Below are positions 16,724 to 26,214 of a stretch of 64,000 nucleotides of DNA, piece after piece. The notes below the pieces were generated by a model. It saw nothing but the letters and a program-made list of their open reading frames with translations, did not search any database and was not told where the DNA came from. A program made the translations under genes and the position numbers. The DNA comes from Methylocystis rosea (lineage in GTDB: Bacteria; Pseudomonadota; Alphaproteobacteria; Rhizobiales; Beijerinckiaceae): contig NZ_CP034086.1 in the NCBI RefSeq assembly GCF_003855495.1, positions 2,331,501 to 2,395,500 of the forward strand, read 5' to 3'. Positions within the stretch are counted from its first letter, which is position 1. The number at the start of each line of letters is the position of its first letter.

Positions 16724-17521
16724 TTACCCGACGCCCTTGGCGCGCAGGAAGGCCAGCGCCCTTTCCCAGGCGTCGCTGGCGGCGTCCGGCCGATAGCTGT
16801 CGCGATAGTCGGCGAAGAACGCATGCGGCGCATCGGCATAGACGATGATCTCGGCAGGCGCCTGCGCCGTCTTCAGGCGCTCGCGCATGGTCTCGATGAG
16901 TTCGGCGGGAATGCTCGGGTCGGCGCCGCCGTACAGCCCCAGCGTCGGCGTTTTCAGCTCCCCCGCGATGTCGATTGGCCAGCGTGGCTGCGCCGGCGTA
17001 TGCGGCCCATCAAGCCGCCCATACCAGGGAATGCAGGCGAGGAGTTGCGGATTGTGCGCCGCATAGAGCCAGGCGATGCGGCCGCCCCAGCAAAATCCGG
17101 TAATCGCCGCGCGTTTGGCGTCGCCGCCTCTCGCCGCGGCGTAAGCGAGCGCCTGATCGAACGTCGCCATCGTTTCGGCGTCGGGGACTTTGGCGACGAT
17201 GGCGCGAATGGCCTCTATGTCTGGCGCTTCTTGCGGATCCCCGTAGCGAATGATGAAGTCGGGCGCGATGGCGACAAAGCCAAGCTTCGCGAAACGCCTG
17301 ACGACGTCGCGGATATGTTCGTGCAGGCCAAAGATTTCCTGCGCCACGAGAATGATCGGGAAATTGGCCCCCGCCAGTGGCCGCGCGAGATAGGCCGGCG
17401 CGCCGCCCGGCAGCGTCGTCATGCCCGCCTCAAGTCCCTCCGCGTCCGTGGCGATGGCGCTTGGCGCGGGCGCGCGCGCCGCGTGGGCGAACCGGGCTTG
17501 GTTGTTCACAGGCGGGGTCAC
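16724..17521 (-). CDS. Dienelactone hydrolase family protein
   Basis: 265 residues with the alpha/beta-hydrolase fold of the DLH family. The catalytic triad is visible: nucleophile Cys in GFCWGG, Asp in LYGGADPSIP and His in DAPHAFFAD. Also typical are VAQEIFGLHEHIRDV and the central FVAIAPDF. The first about 20 residues (Ala-rich) may be an unneeded extension or a weak export signal; an internal start at Met34 is possible. The enzyme class opens dienelactone rings in chloroaromatic breakdown, but most genomic copies have unknown substrates. Convergent with the cyclase gene. Confidence 0.85.
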   Translation of the reverse strand: MTPPVNNQARFAHAARAPAPSAIATDAEGLEAGMTTLPGGAPAYLARPLAGANFPIILVAQEIFGLHEHIRDVVRRFAKLGFVAIAPDFIIRYGDPQEAPDIEAIRAIVAKVPDAETMATFDQALAYAAARGGDAKRAAITGFCWGGRIAWLYAAHNPQLLACIPWYGRLDGPHTPAQPRWPIDIAGELKTPTLGLYGGADPSIPAELIETMRERLKTAQAPAEIIVYADAPHAFFADYRDSYRPDAASDAWERALAFLRAKGVG

Positions 17522-17812
17522 GAGGCCTCCTACAGAGCTGGCGTCGGGGATTAGCTATGAAAAGGACGGGCCGTGTCCAGACGGCCGACCACCGCCAACC
17601 CCTTCAGGGGGCGTAAAGTCTGGCGCGCCAATATTGCGCCGCAACCTCGACTTCTCTTTGCGCGCAAAACCGCGTATATCGCCGCACCGTCATCGGCGGA
17701 CCCACGCCGAAGGAGAGGAGAACTTGGTGCCCTCGTTCTCGCCCCGGGCGAGCGCCCTCTTCCGAGACCGTCGACAAGAGGCGCGGCGCGCTCCTCTCAA
17801 AGGAAACCTCCC

Positions 17813-19747
17813 ATGATGCAGCGATCCGACGCCGGTCCCGCCTCCGGCGGCGATGGGACGCAAGCTCATGCGCAACTCGGAGACGAGCGCGCCAAGGGCG
17901 GGCTCGCCGGCCTCATCATCGGATCGATCGGCGTCGTCTATGGCGACATCGGCACCAGCCCGCTGTACGCGCTGCGCGAGTCGCTCGCCCATCAGGTGGA
18001 GCATGACGCGCTGACGGAGGAGTCCGTCATCGGCGCCATCTCGCTGCTTATTTTTGCGCTGATTTTCACGGTGACGATCAAATACGTCATCTTCGTCATG
18101 CGCGCCGACAACCGCGGCGAAGGCGGCATCCTTTCGCTGATGGCCTTGGCCCAGACCGCCATGGGGCGTCGCACCAAAGTCGCTTTCATGCTCGGCGTCG
18201 GCGGCGCGGCGCTCTTCGCCGGCGAGGCGATTATCACGCCGGCGATCTCGGTGATGTCGGCGATTGAAGGCCTGGAGCTTGTCACTCACCGCTTCAGCGA
18301 ATTCGTTCTGCCGATCACCATCTTCATTCTCGTCACGCTATTCTGGGTGCAAAGTCACGGAACGGCGCGTGTGGCGGCTTTTTTTGGGCCGATCATGATC
18401 GTCTTTTTTCTGACCATTGGCGTGTTGGGCGCGATGCATATTCCCGAAGCGCCGCAGGTGCTGCGCAGTTTCGATCCGCGGCAAGGCATCGCCTTCCTCG
18501 TGACCCACGGCTGGCTCGGCTTCGCCGTCCTCGGCTCGGTTTTCCTCGCGGTCACCGGCGTCGAGGCGCTTTACGCCGACATGGGTCATTTCGGTCGCGG
18601 GCCGATCCGTACGGCTTGGCTCGGATTCGTGTTGCCGGCGCTGCTGCTCAACTATCTTGGTCAGGGCGCGCTCGTGTTGTCGCGCCCCGAAGCCGTCGGC
18701 AACCCATTCTTCCTGCTCGCGCCGGACTGGGGACTTTTGCCGCTTGTCGTCCTTTCGACGCTGGCGACGACAATCGCCGCGCAAGCGGTGATCACCGGAG
18801 CGTTTTCGCTGGCGCGGCAAGCGATTCAGCTTGGCCTCATTCCGCGTCTCGAAGTCACGCATACGTCGGCGTCGCAGGAGGGCCAGATCTATATCGGCCG
18901 CATCAACCGGCTGCTGCTCATCGGCGTGCTGCTGCTGGTCATCGCTTTCAAGAGCTCGTCGGCGCTGGCCTCCGCCTATGGCATCGCTGTCACCGGCACC
19001 ATGGTGCTTTCGACGTCGCTGCTGTTCATCGTCGCCTGGCGCAAATGGGGCTGGCCGCTGTTCGCGGCGATCCTCTTCGCCGCCTCTTTCCTAGTCGTCG
19101 AATTCGCTTTTCTCACCGCCAATCTGATGAAGGTCAAAGATGGCGGCTGGGTGCCGCTCGCGCTCGGCGGCTGCGTCATGATCATCATGTGGACCTGGAC
19201 GCGCGGCACGCGTCTTCTCGCCGAGAAAACCCATCGCGACTCCATTCCAATGATGGAGCTCATCGCGATGCTGCAGAAGTCGAAGCCGACGCGCGTGCCC
19301 GGCACGGCGGTCTTTCTGACGAGCGATCCGGCTGTCGCGCCGACCGCGCTGATGCACAATCTCAAGCACAACAAGGTTCTGCACGAGCGCGTGCTGGTGA
19401 TCTGCGTGAAGACCGAAGACCGGCCGCGGGTCATGCCAGGCAAGCGCTTTGAAATCGATAAGCTCAGCGACGATTTCTACCGCGCGACGCTCCACTACGG
19501 CTTCATGGAGAGTCCTCGCGTTCCGGCCGCGCTCGCCGCGATGCGCAAAGCCGGGTTCAAATACGACATCATGACCACAAGCTTCTTCCTGGGGCGGCGT
19601 TCGATCAAGGAAAGCCCCTCCTCCGAAATGCCCGTCTGGCAGGACAAGCTCTATGTCGCGCTCACCCGCCAGGCCGCCAACGCCACGGACTTCTTCTCAA
19701 TCCCGTCCGACCGCGTCGTCGAACTGGGCGCGCAAGTGACGATTTAG
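17813..19747 (+). CDS. kup: Low-affinity potassium uptake transporter Kup
   Basis: 644 residues from the ATG preceded by AAAGGAAACC; the frame is open 240 bases further up but without a ribosome-binding site. The N-terminal membrane core (about 30-460, twelve helices) has the signature [17 protein letters not shown] and [18 protein letters not shown] stretch, and [20 protein letters not shown] cytoplasmic C-terminal domain of about 170 residues follows. Kup imports K+ coupled to protons. Length and motifs are normal. No riboswitch was recognised in the 290-base leader region. Confidence 0.95.
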   Translation: MMQRSDAGPASGGDGTQAHAQLGDERAKGGLAGLIIGSIGVVYGDIGTSPLYALRESLAHQVEHDALTEESVIGAISLLIFALIFTVTIKYVIFVMRADNRGEGGILSLMALAQTAMGRRTKVAFMLGVGGAALFAGEAIITPAISVMSAIEGLELVTHRFSEFVLPITIFILVTLFWVQSHGTARVAAFFGPIMIVFFLTIGVLGAMHIPEAPQVLRSFDPRQGIAFLVTHGWLGFAVLGSVFLAVTGVEALYADMGHFGRGPIRTAWLGFVLPALLLNYLGQGALVLSRPEAVGNPFFLLAPDWGLLPLVVLSTLATTIAAQAVITGAFSLARQAIQLGLIPRLEVTHTSASQEGQIYIGRINRLLLIGVLLLVIAFKSSSALASAYGIAVTGTMVLSTSLLFIVAWRKWGWPLFAAILFAASFLVVEFAFLTANLMKVKDGGWVPLALGGCVMIIMWTWTRGTRLLAEKTHRDSIPMMELIAMLQKSKPTRVPGTAVFLTSDPAVAPTALMHNLKHNKVLHERVLVICVKTEDRPRVMPGKRFEIDKLSDDFYRATLHYGFMESPRVPAALAAMRKAGFKYDIMTTSFFLGRRSIKESPSSEMPVWQDKLYVALTRQAANATDFFSIPSDRVVELGAQVTI

Positions 19748-19895
19748 CGCGCGCGAAAACAGTGGACGGGACGGGACCCAGGCACTAAGCAACGGCGGCC
19801 CGCGTGGCTCGCCTGAGAGCCGAAAAGGTCCGGCGGCGCCCGGTCGAGAGGGCTTTTTGAAGATTTCGTCGCCTTACGAAGGACGTCTGTCGCTT

Positions 19896-20762
19896 ATGCG
19901 CACCCGCATCGATGATCGCTTCGCCGCCCTCAAAAAGGAAGGGCGCGCCGCCCTCGTGACCTTTGTGATGGCGGGAGACCCGGATCTCGCGACGTCGCTC
20001 GACATCTTGCGCGGCCTGCCCGGCGCCGGCGCGGACGTCATCGAGGTCGGCATGCCCTTCACCGATCCGATGGCGGATGGACCGGCGATCCAGGCGGCGG
20101 GCCTGCGCGCGCTCAAGGCGGGGACCACGCTCAAGAAGACCTTAAAGCTCGTCGCCGACTTTCGCGCCGAAGACGACGCCACCCCCATCGTGCTGATGGG
20201 CTACTACAATCCGATTTATGTTTACGGCGTCGACGCCTTCCTGCGCGACGCCCGGAACGCCGGCGTCGATGGCCTGATCGTCGTGGACCTGCCGCCGGAG
20301 GAAGATTCGGAACTCTGCACCCCCGCGCGGGAGGCCGGGCTGAATTTCATCCGCCTCGCAACGCCGACGACCGACGATAAGCGGCTTCCCAAGGTGCTCG
20401 AAAATACCAGCGGCTTCGTCTACTATGTGTCGCTTACCGGCATCACCGGCGCGGCGCTTGCCGACTACGCTGGCGTCAGTCAGGCTGTGGCGCGCATCAA
20501 GCGGCACACGGCGCTGCCGATCGCCGTCGGATTCGGCGTCAAAAATGCGGAAAACGCCGCCGAGCTCGCCCGTAACGCCGATGGCGTCGTTGTCGGCACG
20601 GCGCTGGTCCAAGCGCTTAAGGCCTCGCTCGACGCGGAGGGCCGCGCCGGGCCTTCGAGCGTTGGCGCTGTGACGGGGCTCGTCGCGTCCATCGCCGAAG
20701 GCGTGCGCGACGCCCGCCCTAAGGGCGGCGTGATGAGTTGGCTGACGAGGCTCGTGTCATGA
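19896..20762 (+). CDS. trpA: Tryptophan synthase alpha subunit
   Basis: 288 residues from [10 protein letters not shown] with AAGGA upstream; TTG 19857 is an in-frame alternative. TIM-barrel landmarks: [10 protein letters not shown], the catalytic Glu in [17 protein letters not shown], the catalytic Asp in VVDLPPEE, and phosphate-binding [10 protein letters not shown]. It cleaves indole-3-glycerol phosphate to indole and glyceraldehyde-3-phosphate and passes indole to TrpB. The trpB gene is not in the window upstream, so the trp genes are split here or lie elsewhere. The stop overlaps the accD start (ATGA), indicating translational coupling. Confidence 0.96.
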   Translation: MRTRIDDRFAALKKEGRAALVTFVMAGDPDLATSLDILRGLPGAGADVIEVGMPFTDPMADGPAIQAAGLRALKAGTTLKKTLKLVADFRAEDDATPIVLMGYYNPIYVYGVDAFLRDARNAGVDGLIVVDLPPEEDSELCTPAREAGLNFIRLATPTTDDKRLPKVLENTSGFVYYVSLTGITGAALADYAGVSQAVARIKRHTALPIAVGFGVKNAENAAELARNADGVVVGTALVQALKASLDAEGRAGPSSVGAVTGLVASIAEGVRDARPKGGVMSWLTRLVS

Positions 20763-21625
20763 ATTGGTATTCGAACGTCGTCCCGCCGAAGATCAAGGCG
20801 CTGATCAAGCGCGAAGCGCCCGAAAATCTCTGGGTGAAATGTCCCGAGAGCGGCCAGCTCGTCTTCCATAAGGACATCGAGGCCAATCTCTATGTCGTGC
20901 CCGGCTCGGGCTACCACATGCGCTGTCCCGTCGAGACGCGGCTCGCCAGCCTTTTCGACGACGCCGAATGCGAGCTGATTCCGACGCCCGAAGCGCCGCT
21001 GGATCCGCTCAAGTTTCGCGACATCAAGCGTTACGTCGACAAGCTGAAAGAATATCGGGTCAAAACCGGCATGGCGGACGCCGTGACGGTCGCCTTCGGC
21101 AATCTCGAAGGTTCCCCGGTCACCGTCGCCGTTCAGGATTTCGAATTCATGGGCGGCTCGCTCGGCATGGCGGCCGGCGAAGCGATCATCGCCGGCTGCG
21201 AATACGCCCTCGCCAAGCGCACGCCTTTCGTGATCTTCACGGCGTCTGGCGGCGCGCGCATGCAGGAGGGCATGTTCTCGCTCATGCAGATGCCGCGCAC
21301 GACCATCGCCGTGCAGCGCCTGCGCGAGGCGCGCCTGCCCTATATCGTCGTGTTGACCAATCCGACGACCGGCGGCGTGACGGCGTCCTACGCCATGCTC
21401 GGGGACGTGCAGATCGCCGAGCCCGGCGCGATCATCGGCTTCGCCGGCGCCCGCGTCATCGAGCAGACGATCCGCGAGAAGCTTCCTGAAGGCTTCCAGC
21501 GCGCCGAATATCTGCGCGATCACGGCATGGTCGATATGGTGGTGCCGCGTCAGGAGCTGCGCGAGACGCTGGCCCGCCTGTGCGGTCTCCTGACCAAGTC
21601 GCCGCCGCGACGCGCCGCCGCCTGA
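20759..21625 (+). CDS. accD: Acetyl-CoA carboxylase carboxyltransferase subunit beta
   Basis: 288 residues, starting at the ATG that overlaps the trpA stop. The crotonase-like carboxyltransferase fold is complete ([51 protein letters not shown]). With AccA it transfers CO2 from carboxybiotin to acetyl-CoA, the first step of fatty acid synthesis. The N-terminal zinc ribbon is degenerate: WVKCPESGQ and [11 protein letters not shown] retain only two scattered cysteines rather than four. The same loss is common in alphaproteobacterial AccD. Gene order trpA-accD-folC is conserved in this class. Confidence 0.95.
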   Translation: MNWYSNVVPPKIKALIKREAPENLWVKCPESGQLVFHKDIEANLYVVPGSGYHMRCPVETRLASLFDDAECELIPTPEAPLDPLKFRDIKRYVDKLKEYRVKTGMADAVTVAFGNLEGSPVTVAVQDFEFMGGSLGMAAGEAIIAGCEYALAKRTPFVIFTASGGARMQEGMFSLMQMPRTTIAVQRLREARLPYIVVLTNPTTGGVTASYAMLGDVQIAEPGAIIGFAGARVIEQTIREKLPEGFQRAEYLRDHGMVDMVVPRQELRETLARLCGLLTKSPPRRAAA

Positions 21626-21645
21626 CATCGCGAGGCGCAGCCGCA

Positions 21646-22962
21646 ATGGATCAGCACGACGCGATCCTGTCGCGACTCCTCACGCTCCATCCCAAGAGGA
21701 TTGATCTGTCGCTGGGGCGCACGGAGCGGCTGCTCGCCGCGCTCGGCCGACCGGAGCTCAGACTGCCGCCCATCATTCACGTCGCCGGCACCAACGGCAA
21801 AGGCTCGACGATCGCCTTTTTGCGGGCCATGCTCGAAGCCGCCGGCAAGCGCGTGCATGTCTACACGTCCCCTCACCTGCTGCGCTTCAATGAGCGGATT
21901 CGTCTTGGCGCCGACGGCGGCGGAACGCTTGTCGACGACGAACGTCTGAAGGCGGCGCTCGAACGCTGCGAACAGGCGAACGCTGGGCAGCCGATCACCT
22001 TCTTCGAGATCACGACGGCGGCGGCCTTTTTGCTCTTCGCCGAAGCGCCGGCCGACTGGCTGCTGCTCGAGACGGGCCTCGGCGGGCGCTACGACGCGAC
22101 CAATGTCATCTCGCAGCCCAAATGCGCCGTCATCACTTCGATCTCCCTCGACCATCTCGAGTTCCTTGGCGATACGGTCGAAAAGATCGCCTATGAGAAG
22201 GCCGGAATATTGAAGAAGGACGCGCCGGCCGTGATCGGCTTCCAGTCGGAGCCCGTGGCGCGAACGCTGGAGCGAGAAGCGCGACGCGTCGGCGCGTCGC
22301 CGATCGTCGCCGGTCGAGACTTCCACATCTCTAACGAGAATGGTCGCCTCGTTTATGAGGACGAGCGCGGCTTGCTCGATCTGCCGCTGCCGCGGCTCGC
22401 CGGACGCCACCAGCATGAAAACGCCGCCGGCGCGATCGCCGCTCTGCGCGCCGTCGCCCCGGAGATTCCGGCCGCGGCGATCGAAGCGGGGCTGACGCGC
22501 GCCGAATGGCCGGCGCGACTGCAGCGGCTCATACGCGGGCGCATCGTCGATCTCGCGCCGCCCGGCGCCGAGGTGTGGCTCGACGGCGGCCATAATGAGG
22601 ATGGCGGCCGCGTTCTGGCCGAGGCGATGGCGGAGTTCCACGACAAGGCGCCGCGCCCGCTGGCCCTGATCTGCGGCGCGCAGACGACCAAGGATATTCG
22701 CGCGCTGCTGAAGCATTTCGTCGGACTGGCCCGCGAGGTTGTCGCGGTGCCGGTCGAGGGCGAGCATAAGAGCTGGCCGCCCGAGGATGTCGCGAACCTC
22801 GCCAGGGCTGAGGGGATGCCCGGCGCGGCGGCGTCCGGCGTCGAGGAAGCGCTCGCGCTCCTTTCGACGCGCAGTTTCGACGCGCCGCCGCGCGTGCTCA
22901 TCGCAGGCTCGCTCTATCTTGCCGCCTCGGTGCTGGCGGCCAACGGCTCGGTGGTGGAATGA
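21646..22962 (+). CDS. folC: Bifunctional folylpolyglutamate / dihydrofolate synthase
   Basis: 438 residues from MDQHDAILSR; starts 20 bases after accD. Mur-ligase fold: ATP loop HVAGTNGKGSTIAF, YTSPHLLRFNERI, LLLETGLGGRYDATN, the DHLEFLGDT loop and a C-terminal ligase domain with VWLDGGHNEDGG. It adds glutamate to dihydropteroate and to folates. In this organism, which uses both folate and H4MPT as C1 carriers, it serves the folate side. Length normal. Third gene of the trpA-accD-folC operon. Confidence 0.95.
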   Translation: MDQHDAILSRLLTLHPKRIDLSLGRTERLLAALGRPELRLPPIIHVAGTNGKGSTIAFLRAMLEAAGKRVHVYTSPHLLRFNERIRLGADGGGTLVDDERLKAALERCEQANAGQPITFFEITTAAAFLLFAEAPADWLLLETGLGGRYDATNVISQPKCAVITSISLDHLEFLGDTVEKIAYEKAGILKKDAPAVIGFQSEPVARTLEREARRVGASPIVAGRDFHISNENGRLVYEDERGLLDLPLPRLAGRHQHENAAGAIAALRAVAPEIPAAAIEAGLTRAEWPARLQRLIRGRIVDLAPPGAEVWLDGGHNEDGGRVLAEAMAEFHDKAPRPLALICGAQTTKDIRALLKHFVGLAREVVAVPVEGEHKSWPPEDVANLARAEGMPGAAASGVEEALALLSTRSFDAPPRVLIAGSLYLAASVLAANGSVVE

Positions 22963-23013
22963 GCCGCGCCGCCCGTTTCGCCGGCGCCGCGACATCGCCG
23001 AGAGAGCCGGGCC

Positions 23014-23695
23014 TCACGCTTTTGTAAGCGCCTCCACAAGCTTGCGGGCCGCCGGACCGGAGGACGCCGGGTTCTGGCCCGTGATCAACTGGCCGTCCTG
23101 GACGACATAGGGGGCCCAGTCCGCCGCCTTCGAGAAGCGCCCTCCCTTCGCCTGAAGCTCGTCCTCGACAAGGAACGGAACGACGTGGGTGAGGCCAACC
23201 GCCTCCTCCTCGCCATTGGTGAAGCCGGTCACCGTCTTGTCCGCGACCAGCGGCCGGCCGTCGGGACCTTCGACATGACGCAGCGCCCGGGGCGTGGCAC
23301 ACGAGCGCGATGGGTTTGCCGGCGCGGATGAAGGATTCGATCAGCCTGATCGAATCGGGGTCCTCGGCGAGATCCCACATTGGCCCATGGCCGCCGGGAT
23401 AGAAGACCGAGTCGAAATCGTCCTGACGGACGCTGTCGAGCCGCGCCGTGTCCGCGAGGCGCGCCTTGGCCGCCTCGTCCGCCTGAAACCGGCGGGTGAG
23501 ATCTGTCTGAAATTCGGGTTCATTGCTCTTTGGATCCAACGGCGGCTGACCGCCCTTGGGCGAGGCAAGCGTGATCTCGGCTCCGGCGTCGAGAAAGACG
23601 TAATAGGGCGCAGCAAGCTCTTCCAGCCAGAAGCCTGTCTTTCGGCCTGTGTCGCCGAGCCTGTCGTGCGAGGTGAGAACGATGAGGATTTTCAC
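23014..23695 (-). pseudogene. DJ-1/PfpI family protein, frameshifted
   Basis: Two frames join to a protein of about 226 residues. The GTG start at 23695 is preceded by AGGAG at good spacing and gives VKILIVLTSHDRLGDTG. The frame carries the Glu of the active site (FWLEELAAPYY), the FYPGGHGPMWDL loop and the nucleophile elbow ALVCHAP. It then leaves the family sequence and the correct reading continues one base over with VTGFTNGEEEAVGL to the stop at 23014. The shift maps to the CCCGGGG run at 23286-23292, where one extra G explains it. Intact relatives are class I glutamine-amidotransferase-like chaperones or glyoxalases. A homopolymer sequencing error or true mutation cannot be told apart here. 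Confidence 0.8.
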
Positions 23696-23874
23696 GGATT
23701 TCTCCTGTTTCGGGGAGCATGTTCGCATGCTTGGGGTTGGGAAAAAATGACGCAATGGTCCGGCGGCGCCCAGCGCGAGCAGGAGGGTAGGCGCGCGAGC
23801 CCACTTGGATTCGGGAAAAATTTGCTCCACAAGCGCGCAGATGCGCGTTGCGCAACGACTGGAGCTAAGAACTC

Positions 23875-25020
23875 ATGACCCTGATGTTGGCGAGCGTTCT
23901 CTCCCGCGATGAGGCGGAGATCGCCCTCTCGCGCGGCGCCGACATCATCGACTGCAAGGCGCCCTCGCGCGGCGCGCTGGGCGCCCTCCCCCTCGACGCC
24001 GTCGCAGACATTGTCGCCTTCGTCGACGGCCGGCGGCCGGTCAGCGCCGTCGTCGAGCTGCCGCACGATGTCGCGCATGCGCTGCGCGACTTTGAAGAGG
24101 TCGTCGCGGCAGGCGTCGATTATGTGAAATTCGCCCTGCCGGCGACCACCGACGCCGTCGAGATCATCGAGGCGCTAGCGCCGCTGACCGCAAAAACAAA
24201 GCTCGTCGCCGTCCTCTTCGCCGATCTCGGCCCCGAGTTCGACAATCTCGAGCCGTTGGCCGGCGCCGGCTTTCATGGCGCGATGCTGGATACCGCGCAT
24301 AAAGGAAAAGGCCGACTGCTCGACTTTATGAGCGTCGGCGCGCTGTCCGAATTCGTCGCGCGCTGCCGCGCGCTCGGGCTCGCCTCCGGGCTCGCTGGCG
24401 CATTGGAGTCTCCCGACGTGCCGCGCCTGCTTGTCACCGGCGCTGACGTGCTTGGTTTTCGCGGCGCGCTCTGCGCGCATGGCGAGCGCCGCGCCGCCAT
24501 CGACGCCCGCGCCACGACGCTGATCCGCGATCTGATCCCATCGACCCGAGGCGCGCACGCCGATTTTTTCGCCCATTTGTCGTTCCTCGGCCGCGGCTAT
24601 ATCGAGCCTGCAGGCGCGAACGACACCGATTGCGTGTTTCTCAAGGATTATGTCGCGCCCGTCGAGATCGGCGCCTACGCCCATGAACACGGCCATACGC
24701 AACGCGTGCGTTTCAACGTCGAAGCGGATGTAACCCGCATCAACGGCTCCGACGACATGCGCTCGATCTTCTCCTATGACGTGATCATGGACGCGATCAA
24801 AATGATCCTCGCCGGCGGCCATATCGAGCTGGTCGAAACGATCGCCGAGCGCCTCGCCGAAAGCGTGCTGCTGCATGAACGCGTGCGCGCCGTCACCGTC
24901 CAGGTCGAAAAGCTCGATGTCGCGCCAGGCGCCGTTGGCGTGAAAATCCGCCGCGCGCGCGCCCATGAGGACGCGCGTCGCCTGCAGCCGGCGCCGATGC
25001 GCATCGATGCCGTCAAGTAA
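23875..25020 (+). CDS. MfnB-type furan phosphate synthase fused to a dihydroneopterin aldolase (FolB) domain
   Basis: 381 residues. The first about 235 match DUF556/MfnB, which makes (5-formylfuran-3-yl)methyl phosphate from two glyceraldehyde-3-phosphates, the first step to the methanofuran furan ring. Candidate active-site lysines are Lys28 (IIDCK), Lys85 (VDYVK) and Lys143/Lys145. From about residue 255 a FolB-like tunnelling-fold domain follows: LKDYVAPVEIGAYAHEHG with its Glu, and TVQVEKLDV with its Lys. FolB converts dihydroneopterin to hydroxymethyldihydropterin. So one polypeptide joins a methanofuran step to a pterin step. First gene of a plus-strand operon; the next start overlaps it. 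Confidence 0.88.
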   Translation: MTLMLASVLSRDEAEIALSRGADIIDCKAPSRGALGALPLDAVADIVAFVDGRRPVSAVVELPHDVAHALRDFEEVVAAGVDYVKFALPATTDAVEIIEALAPLTAKTKLVAVLFADLGPEFDNLEPLAGAGFHGAMLDTAHKGKGRLLDFMSVGALSEFVARCRALGLASGLAGALESPDVPRLLVTGADVLGFRGALCAHGERRAAIDARATTLIRDLIPSTRGAHADFFAHLSFLGRGYIEPAGANDTDCVFLKDYVAPVEIGAYAHEHGHTQRVRFNVEADVTRINGSDDMRSIFSYDVIMDAIKMILAGGHIELVETIAERLAESVLLHERVRAVTVQVEKLDVAPGAVGVKIRRARAHEDARRLQPAPMRIDAVK

Positions 25021-25645
25021 CGCGCCCCTCGTCGTCAAACTCGGCGGAAGCCTGAATGCTTCCCCGGCGCTCGCCGATTGGCTTGCGGCGCTGAAGCGCT
25101 ATCCGCGGCCGCTGACGATCGTTCCCGGCGGCGGACCCTTCGCCGACGCGGTGCGCGCCGCGCAGCCGACAATGCGCTACGACGATGAGACCGCGCACGC
25201 CATGGCGGTTCTGGCGATGGAGCAATATGCGCTGGCGCTCGCGAATCGTGACGATTCGCTGGAGCTCGCGGCCTCTCGTGGCGCAATCGCAGCGGCGCAC
25301 GCTCGAGGACAAATCGCCCTTTGGCGGCCGAGCGCCATGGTCGCCGCCGCAGATGACATTGCGCCCTCCTGGGACGTTACCTCCGACAGTCTCGCCGCCT
25401 GGCTTGCCAAAAAAATGGGCGCTTGCGCGCTGATGCTGATCAAGAGCGTCGATGTCGGCGATGGCGCCTTACTCACCGAGATTGTGCGCAAGGGCGTTGT
25501 CGATTCGGCGCTTCCGGATTATCTCGATGGAACGCCGCTCTTTATCGCCGGCCCCTCGTCTCTCCCGCGCGCCGCCGCGCTTCTTGCCGATGGCGTCCCG
25601 CCGGGCGCAGCCATCGCAAATTTTCCAACGCGGAAGTTCGCCTGA
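25007..25645 (+). CDS. Amino acid kinase-fold protein, MfnE-like
   Basis: 212 residues from MPSSNAPLVV, overlapping the previous gene by 14 bases. The kinase fold is visible in VVKLGGSLN (ATP phosphate grip), IVPGGGPFADAVR and MLIKSVDVGDG. MfnE in methanogens phosphorylates aminomethylfuran-methyl phosphate to the diphosphate, which is then condensed with tyramine. The same kind of kinase is always found with methylofuran/H4MPT genes in methylotrophs. Assignment rests on fold and context; the short length fits MfnE better than aspartate or uridylate kinases. Its stop overlaps the next start (TGATG). Confidence 0.8.
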   Translation: MPSSNAPLVVKLGGSLNASPALADWLAALKRYPRPLTIVPGGGPFADAVRAAQPTMRYDDETAHAMAVLAMEQYALALANRDDSLELAASRGAIAAAHARGQIALWRPSAMVAAADDIAPSWDVTSDSLAAWLAKKMGACALMLIKSVDVGDGALLTEIVRKGVVDSALPDYLDGTPLFIAGPSSLPRAAALLADGVPPGAAIANFPTRKFA

Positions 25646-26202
25646 TGACCAAAAAGAAAGTAGTCACGCCGCGCTGGGGTTGGGCGCTCACCGGATCTGG
25701 GCATTTCTTCACCGAATGTCTCGAGATGATCCGTTCGCTCGATCACGTCGATCTTTTCGTCAGCAAAGCGGCGGCGGAAGTCGTGCGCATGTATAAGCAC
25801 GATCTCGATCTGCCAGAGACGGTTCGCATCTTTAAGGACACCACCGCGAGCGCCGCGCCGGTCGGGAATTTTTATTACAACTTTTACCACACGCTGGTTC
25901 TCGCGCCCGCGACGTCAAACACCGTTGCGAAATGCGTCGCCGGCATCTCGGACAATCTCGCGACGAATGTCTTCGCGCAGGCCGGCAAATGCCGCGTGCC
26001 GACGATCGTCTTCGCCTGCGACACCGCGCCCGAACTCGAGACGCGCGCGCCCAAGGGCATGGTGATGGTCTATCCGCGCCGCATCGATTTGCAGAACACC
26101 GACGCGCTCAAATCCTTCGAAGCGACGCAGGTCGTCGAGAGTCTCGCGGCGCTGCAGGAGGCGGTGGAGCGCCGCCGCCGCGAAGTCGAGCCGCAACCCT
26201 AA
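25645..26202 (+). CDS. Flavoprotein, archaeal dihydromethanopterin reductase (AfpA/DmrB-like)
   Basis: 185 residues from MTKKKVVTPR. The Rossmann-like flavoprotein fold of the HFCD/archaeoflavoprotein class: GWALTGSGHFFTECLEMI at the start, VLAPATSNTVAKCVAGISDNL in the middle, where FMN is held, and VFACDT. Two or three cysteines near 110-130 could bind a cofactor. Relatives reduce dihydromethanopterin to H4MPT or pass electrons in that pathway. It overlaps the upstream kinase gene. Specific reaction inferred from context. Confidence 0.8.
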   Translation: MTKKKVVTPRWGWALTGSGHFFTECLEMIRSLDHVDLFVSKAAAEVVRMYKHDLDLPETVRIFKDTTASAAPVGNFYYNFYHTLVLAPATSNTVAKCVAGISDNLATNVFAQAGKCRVPTIVFACDTAPELETRAPKGMVMVYPRRIDLQNTDALKSFEATQVVESLAALQEAVERRRREVEPQP

Positions 26203-26214
26203 CGAAAGCTCCGC

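Noticed and set aside
17522..17812. Possible leader riboswitch before kup
   Set aside because: No recognisable conserved core; only ordinary GC-rich hairpins.
20480..22995. Long minus-strand frames opposite trpA-accD-folC
   Set aside because: All three plus-strand genes are conserved housekeeping genes; the antisense products have shadow composition.
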